Source of the DNA: an uncultured Oscillospiraceae bacterium
Lineage (GTDB): Bacteria > Bacillota > Clostridia > Oscillospirales > Oscillospiraceae
Assembly (NCBI GenBank): GCA_944386055.1
Contig: CALWZP010000014.1
Span: 1 to 62,831, forward strand
Direction of reading: 5' to 3'
DNA length: 62,831 nt
Part shown: positions 50,161 to 57,783 of the stretch, one piece after another
Layout: every line of letters begins with the position of its first letter
Numbering within the stretch: the first letter of the stretch is position 1
The notes under the pieces: model-generated
Databases searched by the model: none
Told to the model about the DNA's origin: nothing
Seen by the model: the letters and a program-made list of their open reading frames with translations, nothing else
Made by a program: the position numbers and the translations under genes

Positions 50161-51429
50161 TCAGAAATAGACCACCTTCATGGCGGCGACAGTGACGACA
50201 AAGGTCACCACATTGATCAGCCCGCCGATGCGGGCGAAGTCCTTGAAGCGATAGCCGGCGATCATGGTCATGGTGACAGTGGCCACCGAGATGGGCGTGG
50301 CTAAGGAGAGGTTCGCTCCTACCGCAACCGCCATGGTGAAGGGGACCGGGTTGACCCCAAAGGAGGATGCCATGATCAGGGTGATGGGCATCAGAATCGC
50401 CACCGTGGATGTGTTGGACAGCACATTGGACAGCAGGGTGGAGATGAACATGATCACCACGCACAGGGCAAAGGGGCCGGCGTTTTCCCCCATCAGGTCC
50501 AGAATGCCGTCGGCGATGACCTGCGCCGCCCCGCTGTACTCGATGCCGGCGGCAAATCCGATGGAGCCGCCCACCACGATGACAGTGTCCCAGCTGAGAT
50601 TGTGATAGGCGGTGGAAGCCCTGATGCAGCCAGTGGCCAGCAATACCGTCGCCCCGATGATGGAGATGGCTGCCATATCTGCCGCCTGGATCAGGAAGCA
50701 GATCATACACACGCCGAAGGTCGCAAGACATACCACCTTTCTCCAACGGGGATGCTCCTCGCTGACCGCCTCCGGGCTGCTGGCGGTGCGGGGCGGCCGG
50801 TCCGGGAAATCCAGACATCGCTGCTGAAAACGATAGCCGAAGGTCAGGTAGATGAGAAAGCCCGCCGCGAAGGCCGGCAGGGAGACCAGCGCAGGTTCGA
50901 ACATGGCCATCTGGATGCCGGTGGACTCCCGCAGCGTGTTCACCGACAGCAGCATGGAGGAGGAACCGATGATGGACAGATTGGCGCCCAGCACCGTGCC
51001 GATGGCAGTGGAGAGATAGAGCCCCTTCCGGGTGATCACCCCGTTGGACTGCATCGCCATGGTGTCGATCACCGGCATGAGCACTGCCATGATCACCGTC
51101 CCGTTGAAGAAGATGGAGGTGATGCCGGCCACCACAAACAGGATGAGGAGCATTTTCTTTTCCCCCAGGTGGGAGAAGCGCAGCAGGGAGTGCCCCAGCG
51201 ACTCGGCGAAGCCCATGGCGAAGAAGGCCTCCCCCATGATCAGCATGCCCACGATCATCAGGGTGGTGACACTGCTGAAGCCGGAAAAAGCCAGATCCCA
51301 GGGGAGCACACCGGTGATCCCCATGGCGATCACCGCCAGCATGGTGGCCACGCTGAGAGGAAGCTTATCACTGATGTAAAGGACAATGGTGGCGCAGAGG
51401 ATGATAATGGCAATGGTGCTGTCCTGCAT
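50161..51429 (-). CDS. SLC13/ArsB-superfamily anion permease
   Basis: The 422-residue product has about 10 to 11 hydrophobic segments and family features: LPLSVATMLAVIAMGITGVL, IFFNGTVIMAVLMPVIDTMA, TVLGANLSIIGSSSMLLSVN and VLSNTSTVAILMPITLIMAS. The two similar motifs (FFNGTVI...MP and LSNTSTVAILMP) fit the inverted repeat of this fold. Members move dicarboxylates, sulfate and similar anions. It has its own terminator and is followed by the divergent-function locus of AOR. It could supply or remove the organic acid used by AOR (inference). Confidence 0.85.
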   Translation of the reverse strand: MQDSTIAIIILCATIVLYISDKLPLSVATMLAVIAMGITGVLPWDLAFSGFSSVTTLMIVGMLIMGEAFFAMGFAESLGHSLLRFSHLGEKKMLLILFVVAGITSIFFNGTVIMAVLMPVIDTMAMQSNGVITRKGLYLSTAIGTVLGANLSIIGSSSMLLSVNTLRESTGIQMAMFEPALVSLPAFAAGFLIYLTFGYRFQQRCLDFPDRPPRTASSPEAVSEEHPRWRKVVCLATFGVCMICFLIQAADMAAISIIGATVLLATGCIRASTAYHNLSWDTVIVVGGSIGFAAGIEYSGAAQVIADGILDLMGENAGPFALCVVIMFISTLLSNVLSNTSTVAILMPITLIMASSFGVNPVPFTMAVAVGANLSLATPISVATVTMTMIAGYRFKDFARIGGLINVVTFVVTVAAMKVVYF

Positions 51430-51568
51430 TCCTTGACACCTCCGTTTGCAAAAGGGGCGGCGGGTACAGAAACATACATGCTCTAAATTTATTAAAACAC
51501 AAATCTACCCACGCTTCAAGAAATTGTGCTTATCGATTCCATAACAAAAACGCATAGTTTTTGAAGTG

Positions 51569-51619
51569 GAAAAGGGCTGCGGGCCGGGAACCCACGCTCC
51601 CGGCCCGCAGCCCTTTTTT
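51569..51619. terminator. strong hairpin terminator between LysR and the SLC13-type gene
   Basis: AAAAGGGCTGCGGGCCGGGA and TCCCGGCCCGCAGCCCTTTT form a 20-bp perfect stem, with T runs both ways. On the minus strand it ends the LysR gene. Confidence 0.92.
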
Positions 51620-51630
51620 GTGTTTTGTTC

Positions 51631-52542
51631 TTATGCCAGCGACTCATATCTGCGTACGCAAAAGTCCCGGACATACTCCGCCGCCGGGGAGAGCATCCGA
51701 TACTGACTGGACGGCCAGGTGATATAAACAGGCCGCACATTCAGCGGGTCGTCCAGTTCTACGGCCACTGTCTTTTCCGGGTTGAAGTTCAGCTTGGGGA
51801 GGATGGTGATTCCGCGGCCCAGAGCGGTGTACAGCACCCGCTGGGGCCAGCTGCCGATGTGATAGGAGTAGCTTGGCTTGTATCCGTGCTGCTCATAGAG
51901 CCTTCGGATAAAGTCGGACAGGCTGCAGGTAACGCTGGGACCGATGACCTGCTCATTGCGGATATCCTCGAAAGTCACCCATTCCCGCCCCGCCAGACGG
52001 TGGTCAGCAGCCACCACCACATACAGCTTCTGGTGCGCGATGAGTTTGGAGCACAGCCCCTCGTCCTTAGTATACTCCCGGCCGGTAAGCACCAGATCAT
52101 ACTCTCCGGCCAGCATCCGCCGGGTCAGCGAATCGCTGTCATCGTGCTTGACATCGAACTGGATGGCGATGTTCCGGGCGCGCTCATCCTGAGCAAAGTC
52201 GTGAAACACCGTGGAGACCACATCATAGCCCATGACATAGCCGTACCCCAGCCGGACCTCTCCGGACAATGGGGATGGAACACGCAGTTGGTCCAACGCT
52301 GTCACCGCATTGTCCAGTGTCTCCACCACGGAATTTGCATACTCCAAGAAGATCTCCCCGTAGCTGGTCAGAAAGATTTTCTTGTTGCCGCTGCGGATAA
52401 ACAGCGAGACCCCCAGTTCCTGCTCCAGGTTGCTGATCGCACGGCTTAATCCCGGCTGCGCAACAAACAGGTTCTCCGCGGCCCGGGAAAAATTCATCTC
52501 CCGGGCAACCTCAATAAAATACCGGATCTGCTGCAAAGTCAT
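51631..52542 (-). CDS. LysR-family regulator upstream of the carrier genes
   Basis: The 303-residue product begins MTLQQIRYFIEVAREMNFSR and has the LysR helix-turn-helix (AAENLFVAQPGLSRAISNLE) and effector domain (about 90-295) with VRLGYGYVMGYDVVSTVFHD. The start at 52542 has GAGGTG 9 bases upstream. It is one of two LysR genes that bracket the carrier, dehydrogenase and AOR genes; they are not close copies. It likely acts on the SLC13 or MFS promoters. Confidence 0.88.
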   Translation of the reverse strand: MTLQQIRYFIEVAREMNFSRAAENLFVAQPGLSRAISNLEQELGVSLFIRSGNKKIFLTSYGEIFLEYANSVVETLDNAVTALDQLRVPSPLSGEVRLGYGYVMGYDVVSTVFHDFAQDERARNIAIQFDVKHDDSDSLTRRMLAGEYDLVLTGREYTKDEGLCSKLIAHQKLYVVVAADHRLAGREWVTFEDIRNEQVIGPSVTCSLSDFIRRLYEQHGYKPSYSYHIGSWPQRVLYTALGRGITILPKLNFNPEKTVAVELDDPLNVRPVYITWPSSQYRMLSPAAEYVRDFCVRRYESLA

Positions 52543-52668
52543 GGCTAAGAACACCTCTGCATCAAGAATATTAAGACAGGAACTGTCCCCTTGAATAAAA
52601 TGAAATTTGATGATTTTTTATTATACCACGCAACAGTCTGGGACTGTCAAGGAAAGGGGAAAAACAAA

Positions 52669-52866
52669 ATGGGAATATTCGATATTGCTTTGAGGCTTTC
52701 CCCGGTCTACCAAAAGATGATGAACTGTTTAGAACACGAGGCATATATTCGCGTTGCATTATTTGAAGATTTATACGAACGAGCACGGAAAAGGATCGTC
52801 AGACGATACATTTGTATCCGAAAAGCAATCTGTAGCCTTGATGAAGTATTGTATCTGGGAAACTAA
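52669..52866 (+). CDS. small hypothetical protein at the element border
   Basis: The 65-residue product MGIFDIALRLSPVYQKMMNC... is basic, with predicted helices and several Tyr and Arg (LYERARKRIVRRYICIRKAI). No domain is recognised. A ribosome site AAGGAAAGGGG lies before the ATG. It is AT-richer than the LysR gene next to it and is the first plus-strand gene of the integrated element. Confidence 0.45.
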   Translation: MGIFDIALRLSPVYQKMMNCLEHEAYIRVALFEDLYERARKRIVRRYICIRKAICSLDEVLYLGN

Positions 52867-53071
52867 AGAGGTAACCTAAAATTCCACATCCTTATATTTC
52901 TTACATTCTTACAAACTTATATGAAGCTGTCAAAGCAAAAATCTCATTTAGGTATGATGCTCCTTTGCCCGGAACGGCTTTCCGTAAAAGGGATGGGAGG
53001 AAATTAGATATTATTCTCTTGGATATACCCTGGGGCTACCAGGGAAACAAAACTTTTCAGGAGGTAATATC

Positions 53072-54184
53072 ATGAAGGACGCCACATTTATCTGTACCCG
53101 TTGCCACGGGGAATTCCCCTGGGGCCAGCAAAACGAGATGCGCGGCGAATCGCTTTGTCCGTCCTGTCTGGAAGAGGAATCCGTTGTCTGCCATGTGTGC
53201 AGGGAACGGATCTGGAACGAAGACAATGCCGGGAGCGGCTGTGCCCCTCTCTGCCAGAGGTGCTATGACCGCTATTACACCACCTGTGAGCGCTGCGGCC
53301 GAATCATCCGGGAAGAGGACGCCAGATACGCCGATGAGGACGAGGAGGATCCCCTGTGCGAAGACTGCTATGTCCATGAAATCGAACGCCACGACATCAA
53401 GGATTACTACTATAAACCGGAGCCTGTTTTTTACGGGGAAGGCCCCCGCTTCTTTGGGGTGGAGCTGGAGATTGACGAGGCGGGGGAGCTCGGTGCGAAT
53501 GCCCGGCTGCTGCTGGATATCGCCAATGGAAACGGGCTGGATCGCCTCTACTGCAAGCATGACGGCTCTTTGAACAATGGCTTTGAATTGGTTTCACACC
53601 CCATGAGCTTGGCGTACCACGCAAAAGAGATGCCGTGGACCGAAATTCTTCATAGCGCCGTGGAAATGGGATACGAGAGCCATCGGGCAAGGACCTGCGG
53701 CCTCCACATCCATGTGAGCCGGCTGGCATTTGGGAATACTGAGGCGGAACAGGACGCGGCGATTGCCCGCGTCCTGTATTTCTTTGAGCGGCACTGGTCT
53801 GAACTGCTGCTGTTCAGCCGCCGGACCCAGCGGCAGCTGGACCGGTGGGCCGCCCGATACGGCTATCGGGAGCAGCCACGGGACATCTTGGAGCACGCCA
53901 AGAAGGGCTGCCATGCCGGACGGTACACCTGCGTCAACCTCCAGCCCTGCGAGACGATTGAGTTCCGTATTTTCCGGGGGACGCTGAAGTATAACACCTT
54001 CCTTGCCACGCTGCAGCTGGTGGACCGGATCTGTGATATGGCACTCTACCTGTCCGACGAGGAGATCAGGGCGCTGCCCTGGTCCGCTTTTGTATCCGGC
54101 TGTACGCAGCCGGAGCTGATCCGGTACTTAAAGGAGCGCAGGCTGTATGTGAGCGACGCGGTGGAAACGGAGGAGGAGATCTGA
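53072..54184 (+). CDS. amidoligase-family protein with N-terminal zinc ribbons
   Basis: The 370-residue product starts with paired cysteine motifs (CTRCHG, CPSC, CHVC, CQRCYDRY, CERCGR, CEDCY; about 8-100), two or three zinc ribbons. The amidoligase-2 domain (about 120-345) has FFGVELEIDE, a glutamine-synthetase-like metal site, HDGSLNNGFELVSHPMSL and CGLHIHVSRLAFG, and ends TIEFRIFRGTL. Amidoligases join amino groups to carboxylates with ATP and are known in phages and mobile islands. GGAGG precedes the ATG. The next gene, two bases on, is a glutamine amidotransferase-like protein, the known partner type. The product is unknown. Confidence 0.82.
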   Translation: MKDATFICTRCHGEFPWGQQNEMRGESLCPSCLEEESVVCHVCRERIWNEDNAGSGCAPLCQRCYDRYYTTCERCGRIIREEDARYADEDEEDPLCEDCYVHEIERHDIKDYYYKPEPVFYGEGPRFFGVELEIDEAGELGANARLLLDIANGNGLDRLYCKHDGSLNNGFELVSHPMSLAYHAKEMPWTEILHSAVEMGYESHRARTCGLHIHVSRLAFGNTEAEQDAAIARVLYFFERHWSELLLFSRRTQRQLDRWAARYGYREQPRDILEHAKKGCHAGRYTCVNLQPCETIEFRIFRGTLKYNTFLATLQLVDRICDMALYLSDEEIRALPWSAFVSGCTQPELIRYLKERRLYVSDAVETEEEI

Positions 54185-54185
54185 G

Positions 54186-55109
54186 ATGTGCTGTTTATTT
54201 GGCTTGGTGGATGTGGGGCGCTCCTTCTCCGGGAAGGAGAAATCTAAAATGCTCCATATTCTGGCGTCAGAGAGCGAGGCAAGGGGGACAGATGCCGCCG
54301 GGGTCGCGTACAGCTTGGGCGGACGGCTCCGCATTCACAAGCGCCCTATCCCGGGCCACAGGCTCAGTATCCGGGTTGGCAATGATACGGTCGCCATCAT
54401 GGGACACACTCGCATGACAACCCAGGGGCGGGCCTGCCGGAACTGGAACAACCATCCCTTCGCCGGCGTGGCGGGAGATACCCCCTTCGCCTTGGCTCAC
54501 AACGGCATGCTGTACAATGACCGGTATCTGAGAAAGAAGCTGCACCTGCCCAGGACAAGGATCGAAACGGACAGCTACGCCGCCGTCCAGCTCCTGGAAC
54601 AGCAGGGAACCCTCGGCTTTGACAGCCTGCGATACATGGCTGAAAAAGTCGAGGGTTCTTTTACCTTCTCTGTGCTGGATGGGAAAGACCATCTATACTT
54701 GGTAAAGGGTGACAATCCCCTCTGCCTGTATTATTTCCCCCAACGGAAGCTCTACCTTTATGCCTCTACAGAGGAGGTCCTGCAGAAATCCCTACAGCGT
54801 ATCCGCTCCCGGCTCGGGAAAGCAGAACCCATCCCGGTTGACGGCGGGGACATCCTGTGCCTTGCCCCGGATGGGACGGTTTCCAGGGAGCGCTTCCAGT
54901 TTGACGCTCTGTATCCCTCCCGCGTCTGGAGGATGCACGGGTGGCCGAAGCCGTGGGAAACGGCGCATTCCGCCCCCAATCCCTACCTGGAAGAGATCAA
55001 ATCGGTGGCGACGGCGTTTGGTTACACCCCTGATGAAATTGACGAGCTGGCAGAGGAGGGCTTTTCACCCGAGGAACTGGAAGAATTTCTATATTGCGGC
55101 GAGCTGTGA
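54186..55109 (+). CDS. class II glutamine amidotransferase-like protein
   Basis: The 307-residue product starts MCCLFGLVDVG. Cys2 would be the N-terminal nucleophile after loss of Met. It has the GATase-2 features ESEARGTDAAGVAYSLGGRL, MGHTRMTTQGR and ALAHNGMLYND. In class II enzymes this domain frees ammonia from glutamine and can also act as an amide hydrolase. The C-terminal 60 residues form an acidic helix pair (PDEIDELAEEGFSPEELEEF). It starts two bases after the amidoligase stop and must be co-translated. Together they may make or break an isopeptide or gamma-glutamyl-type bond in a peptide or small molecule. Confidence 0.85.
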   Translation: MCCLFGLVDVGRSFSGKEKSKMLHILASESEARGTDAAGVAYSLGGRLRIHKRPIPGHRLSIRVGNDTVAIMGHTRMTTQGRACRNWNNHPFAGVAGDTPFALAHNGMLYNDRYLRKKLHLPRTRIETDSYAAVQLLEQQGTLGFDSLRYMAEKVEGSFTFSVLDGKDHLYLVKGDNPLCLYYFPQRKLYLYASTEEVLQKSLQRIRSRLGKAEPIPVDGGDILCLAPDGTVSRERFQFDALYPSRVWRMHGWPKPWETAHSAPNPYLEEIKSVATAFGYTPDEIDELAEEGFSPEELEEFLYCGEL

Positions 55110-55124
55110 GAGGAGGAATCAAGG

Positions 55125-55406
55125 ATGGGGTCTATCATTCGGTATTTATTCGGCTGTGAAATTGCATTCCCCAAGAGCTGGAGAGAGGAAAACCAATACG
55201 GAGCGCTGATAGAAGCCGTGCGGCAGATGGATGAGAGGGCGAAAGCTCTGTTGGAAGAGGGACAGGCCGGCTTCTGGGCGGAGTATCAGGAACAAAGCCG
55301 GCGCCTGCAGAACACGGCGTGTGAGCGGGAGTTCGAAAGAGGCTTCCTGCTGGCATCCAGACTGCTGCTGGAGACCATAGAAAAGGCGGAATTCGAGGCG
55401 CCTTAA
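55125..55406 (+). CDS. DUF6809-like small protein
   Basis: The 93-residue product starts MGSIIRYLFGCEIAFPKSWR and is nearly all helical. The C-terminal CEREFERGFLLASRLLLETI matches a family of small proteins in Firmicutes mobile elements (DUF6809), recognised by impression. It lies 15 bases after the glutaminase-like gene, so it belongs to the same operon. The function is not known. Confidence 0.6.
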   Translation: MGSIIRYLFGCEIAFPKSWREENQYGALIEAVRQMDERAKALLEEGQAGFWAEYQEQSRRLQNTACEREFERGFLLASRLLLETIEKAEFEAP

Positions 55407-55455
55407 CAGGGAACTATGGGGCCTTAACCCATAAATGTATTGTCACAGAAAGGAG

Positions 55456-55686
55456 TTATAAGGTAAACAGGCGGATACCCTTGCTTGTCCACGGCTCCTG
55501 ACGGTACAGCGGATACTTATAGGGGAGAGTGGTCAAATTTTCCCCAATGGCATCCCGGAGCCGGACATACCACACCGGCGCCAATCCCTGATCCCGGAAT
55601 TGACAGGCGATATAATCCGCCTTCTCCTCCATGTCTTGGAGCGCCGTTTCTGTATAGAGGATCTTATACTGTGGCAGCGTTTCCAA
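55456..55686 (-). pseudogene. ParE/RelE-type toxin, C-terminally truncated
   Basis: The 76-residue product (TTG start at 55686) reads METLPQYKILYTETALQDME and keeps the ParE/RelE start: helix hairpin, then NLTTLPYKYPLYRQEPWTSK. Complete members go on for about 25 more residues with two strands that hold catalytic residues. Here the frame ends at GIRLFTL and a stop. It overlaps the antitoxin gene by 23 bases, the normal arrangement. It is probably inactive, though a short natural form cannot be excluded. Confidence 0.7.
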
Positions 55687-55972
55687 CGGTGAACCGCTCC
55701 TTCATCCGTCTATCCAAGGCCTCTTGGGAATATACTCGCCCCTCCGTCAGATCCGCTTCGCTGCTGAGCAGCTTCGCGCTGATCTCTTGGGCGGTCAGCT
55801 CATCCCAGGTTTTTAAGGTGGGGCGGAAGGGCATCCCACCCTCCCGAAGGCTCTGCTGGGCAAAGATGCGGACCGCTTCGGCAAAGGAAGTTCCCAAGCT
55901 GTGGTAGAGCTCCTCCACTTGGGCCTTCAGCTCACTGCTCATTCTAATCTGCAGGGTTGTGTCCATCGCCAT
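55664..55972 (-). CDS. RelB/DinJ-family antitoxin
   Basis: The 102-residue product MAMDTTLQIRMSSELKAQVE... has the ribbon-helix-helix start of RelB/DinJ antitoxins (TTLQIRMSSELKAQVEELYH) with the helix LGTSFAEAVRIFAQQSLREG. The C-terminal part is acidic and would wrap the toxin. The start at 55972 has AAGGAGGTG 6 bases upstream. It is upstream of, and overlapping, the toxin, on the strand opposite to the rest of the element. Confidence 0.85.
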   Translation of the reverse strand: MAMDTTLQIRMSSELKAQVEELYHSLGTSFAEAVRIFAQQSLREGGMPFRPTLKTWDELTAQEISAKLLSSEADLTEGRVYSQEALDRRMKERFTVGNAATV

Positions 55973-56045
55973 AGAAGACACCTCCTTGTAATGCAAATGT
56001 ACTACATTTTCGCCGCCTGTCAAGGGCTGGGCACGGAAGCGTCAA

Positions 56046-56150
56046 TTGTCGTATTTGTATAGAAATACGACAACTAAAATCCAGCCATCGCAAGGGATTG
56101 CTGTGAAAAGAGGGGAGATGTCGTATTTCGGCAGTCAAAATGTCGTATTT
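56046..56150. repeat. recombination-site-like cluster: inverted core plus two direct repeats
   Basis: TTGTCGTATTT (56046-56056), six bases, then AAATACGACAA (56063-56073) form an 11-6-11 core. Two more copies of TGTCGTATTT lie at 56119-56128 and 56141-56150 in direct order, 22 bases apart. This matches the plan of the Tn4430 TnpI resolution site (inverted core plus two accessory direct repeats), and the core has the 11-6-11 geometry of Xer sites. A tyrosine recombinase gene starts 28 bases further on. Confidence 0.75.
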
Positions 56151-56177
56151 TGAGGTCAAAAGGAAGAGGTGAGAGCC

Positions 56178-56744
56178 TTGAACAAAAGAACGATAGCCCT
56201 GACCACAGAGCAGTATAAAGAAATCATTTCCACCATGAAACAGGGCTTCTCCGGGTGCCGTCCCCATGAGGCCGCTGCCGCCGCGCTGATGCTGGAGGCC
56301 AATTTGGGGCTGCGGATCTCCGATATCCTGCGGCTGAGACTGCGGGATATCGTGCGGGATGGAGAGCGGTATCGCCTTGCCATCACCGAGCAGAAGACCG
56401 GAAAGGCCAGAGTATTTACCGTGCCTCTGGCACTCTATCAGTTTATCCGCTGCTACTGCTTGGATCACCAGATTCAGGAGGAGCAGCGGATTTTTCCTAT
56501 CACGGAGCGGACGGTACAGAGGTGCTTAAAGCTGGTCTGCGACTACTTGGGCTATACGGGCGTCAGCACCCACAGCTTCCGAAAGTTTTACGCCACAGAG
56601 ATCTATAAGCACAGCGGCTACAATATTGCTTTGGTGCAGCAGCTCCTTCAGCACAGCTCTGCCGCCGTGACACAGCGCTATATCGGCATCCAGCAGCGGG
56701 AACTGGAGGAGGCCATTGAGGGACATCTGAAGCTTGAGATATAG
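56178..56744 (+). CDS. minimal tyrosine recombinase, catalytic domain only
   Basis: The 188-residue product has the entire active site: R46 (LGLRISDILRL), K73, H132-SF-R135 (STHSFRKFYAT), H159 (LLQHSSAAVTQRY) and nucleophile Y168. There is almost no sequence before the catalytic domain; the core-binding domain of about 100 residues that XerC, XerD and Int have is absent. The start at TTG 56178 has AGAGG 8 bases upstream; a GTG three codons earlier touches that site. It sits 28 bases after the TGTCGTATTT cluster, its probable target. It may resolve or invert DNA of the element. Confidence 0.85.
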   Translation: MNKRTIALTTEQYKEIISTMKQGFSGCRPHEAAAAALMLEANLGLRISDILRLRLRDIVRDGERYRLAITEQKTGKARVFTVPLALYQFIRCYCLDHQIQEEQRIFPITERTVQRCLKLVCDYLGYTGVSTHSFRKFYATEIYKHSGYNIALVQQLLQHSSAAVTQRYIGIQQRELEEAIEGHLKLEI

Positions 56745-56758
56745 AAGAGGAAAACACC

Positions 56759-57133
56759 ATGAAAATTTTAGTAGTAGAGCCGGGGCGACGGCCCGTTCAG
56801 GCCGAGCTTGACGGCTCCTTAAAGGTCATGCAGGCGGTTGTGGGCGGGTGCATACAGGCACTCTACCCATTTGACGATCCGGTGGCGCTGATCTGTAACG
56901 AGGAGGGCAGGCTGCTCGGCCTCCCTTTGAACCGGGGGCTGCGGGACGCAAACGGGGCGCTGTACAATATCGTTGCAGGCACCTTTTTCCTGTGCGGGGC
57001 TCCGCCGGACAGCGACCGCTTTGAGAGCTTGCCGGAGGAGCTGGCAGCCAAATATGAAAAGCTGTTTGGCACACCGGAGCTTTTCTTGAGGATCGGAGGA
57101 ACCCTGCTGTGTATCCCCGCAGGGCCGCTATAG
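56759..57133 (+). CDS. DUF3846 domain protein
   Basis: The 124-residue product MKILVVEPGRRPVQAELDGS... fits DUF3846, a small family found on plasmids, ICEs and phages. Features are LKVMQAVVGGCIQALYPFDD near 21-40 and CNEEGRLLGLPLNRGL, then YNIVAGTFFLCG. GGAAAACACC precedes the ATG. It lies 14 bases after the recombinase gene and is likely in its operon. The family has no known function. Confidence 0.8.
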   Translation: MKILVVEPGRRPVQAELDGSLKVMQAVVGGCIQALYPFDDPVALICNEEGRLLGLPLNRGLRDANGALYNIVAGTFFLCGAPPDSDRFESLPEELAAKYEKLFGTPELFLRIGGTLLCIPAGPL

Positions 57134-57412
57134 GGGAACAAAACACGGAAAGGGGGATACAGGCTATGAGCCCGGTTCCGCGTTCTGTGTTCCGTGAACT
57201 GCGTTCCGCGTTCCGTATAACCCATCTATTTTTCCCCATAACAGGAGGGAGTGGAGCGGACTGGATAAATCTGGGTCCAACATAGACCCCGCCTGACATA
57301 GAAAGAGCAGGCCCGCTGCAGCCTGCTCTTTCTATGTTGGAGATCAGATTTATCCAGAACGCGGAAAAAATGTAAAAAGTTAGAAAAATCAAGTAAAAAG
57401 TTTACCAAATTT
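57134..57412. repeat. origin-like region: iteron-like repeats and a nested inverted repeat
   Basis: GTTCCGCGTTC occurs at 57175-57185 and 57203-57213, 28 bases apart, with further GTTCCG-like units between. A nested inverted repeat follows: outer arms TGGATAAATCTG (57262-57273) and CAGATTTATCCA (57345-57356), inner 15-bp arms CATAGAAAGAGCAGG (57297-57311) and CCTGCTCTTTCTATG (57322-57336). AT-rich DNA comes next. With a primase-helicase gene downstream, an origin of replication is plausible but not shown. Confidence 0.55.
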
Positions 57413-57562
57413 TTATTTGCCGGATTTCTTACATAGCATTTCTAATAGTTGCTGAACAACGACCCGCTCCTTTTTCTCTAAAAGAATTTGGGTCCTTGCA
57501 AATACTTGATTTTTCGTCAAATGCTGTATGATGGTCCTTTCTATTATTTCCTGTCGAAACAC
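57413..57562 (-). CDS. possible small protein in the origin-like region
   Basis: A 49-codon frame on the minus strand from GTG 57562 reads MFRQEIIERTIIQHLTKNQV and ends LLEMLCKKSGK. The composition (Glu, Lys, Gln, Leu) looks like a real helical protein rather than chance. AAGGAGG is directly next to the GTG, too close for a good ribosome site, which lowers confidence. The rest of 57563-57783 is AT-rich, with TTGACA-like boxes on the minus strand near 57685-57710, and without another supported gene. Confidence 0.3.
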   Translation of the reverse strand: MFRQEIIERTIIQHLTKNQVFARTQILLEKKERVVVQQLLEMLCKKSGK

Positions 57563-57783
57563 CCTCCTTATTCTTTTCTTGGACTTGTTGCTCTTCGTTT
57601 TTCACCGCACTGTGCCTCCCTCTAATAAAAAATTTTTTATCTCAATCAAGTGCCGCTTTTCAAGTGCTTTCCCTCCTCCCAAATGTTGTCAAGTTTTTAT
57701 CTTGTCAAATCATGAGGCGATAATCTATAATCCCAAGCATCAGCCACGGCGCCACGGCGAGATCTCTGAAGGAGGTATAGCAA

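Noticed and set aside
48503-50170. Open frame of 555 codons opposite the MFS carrier
   Set aside because: Shadow of the carrier gene; contains no plausible domain.
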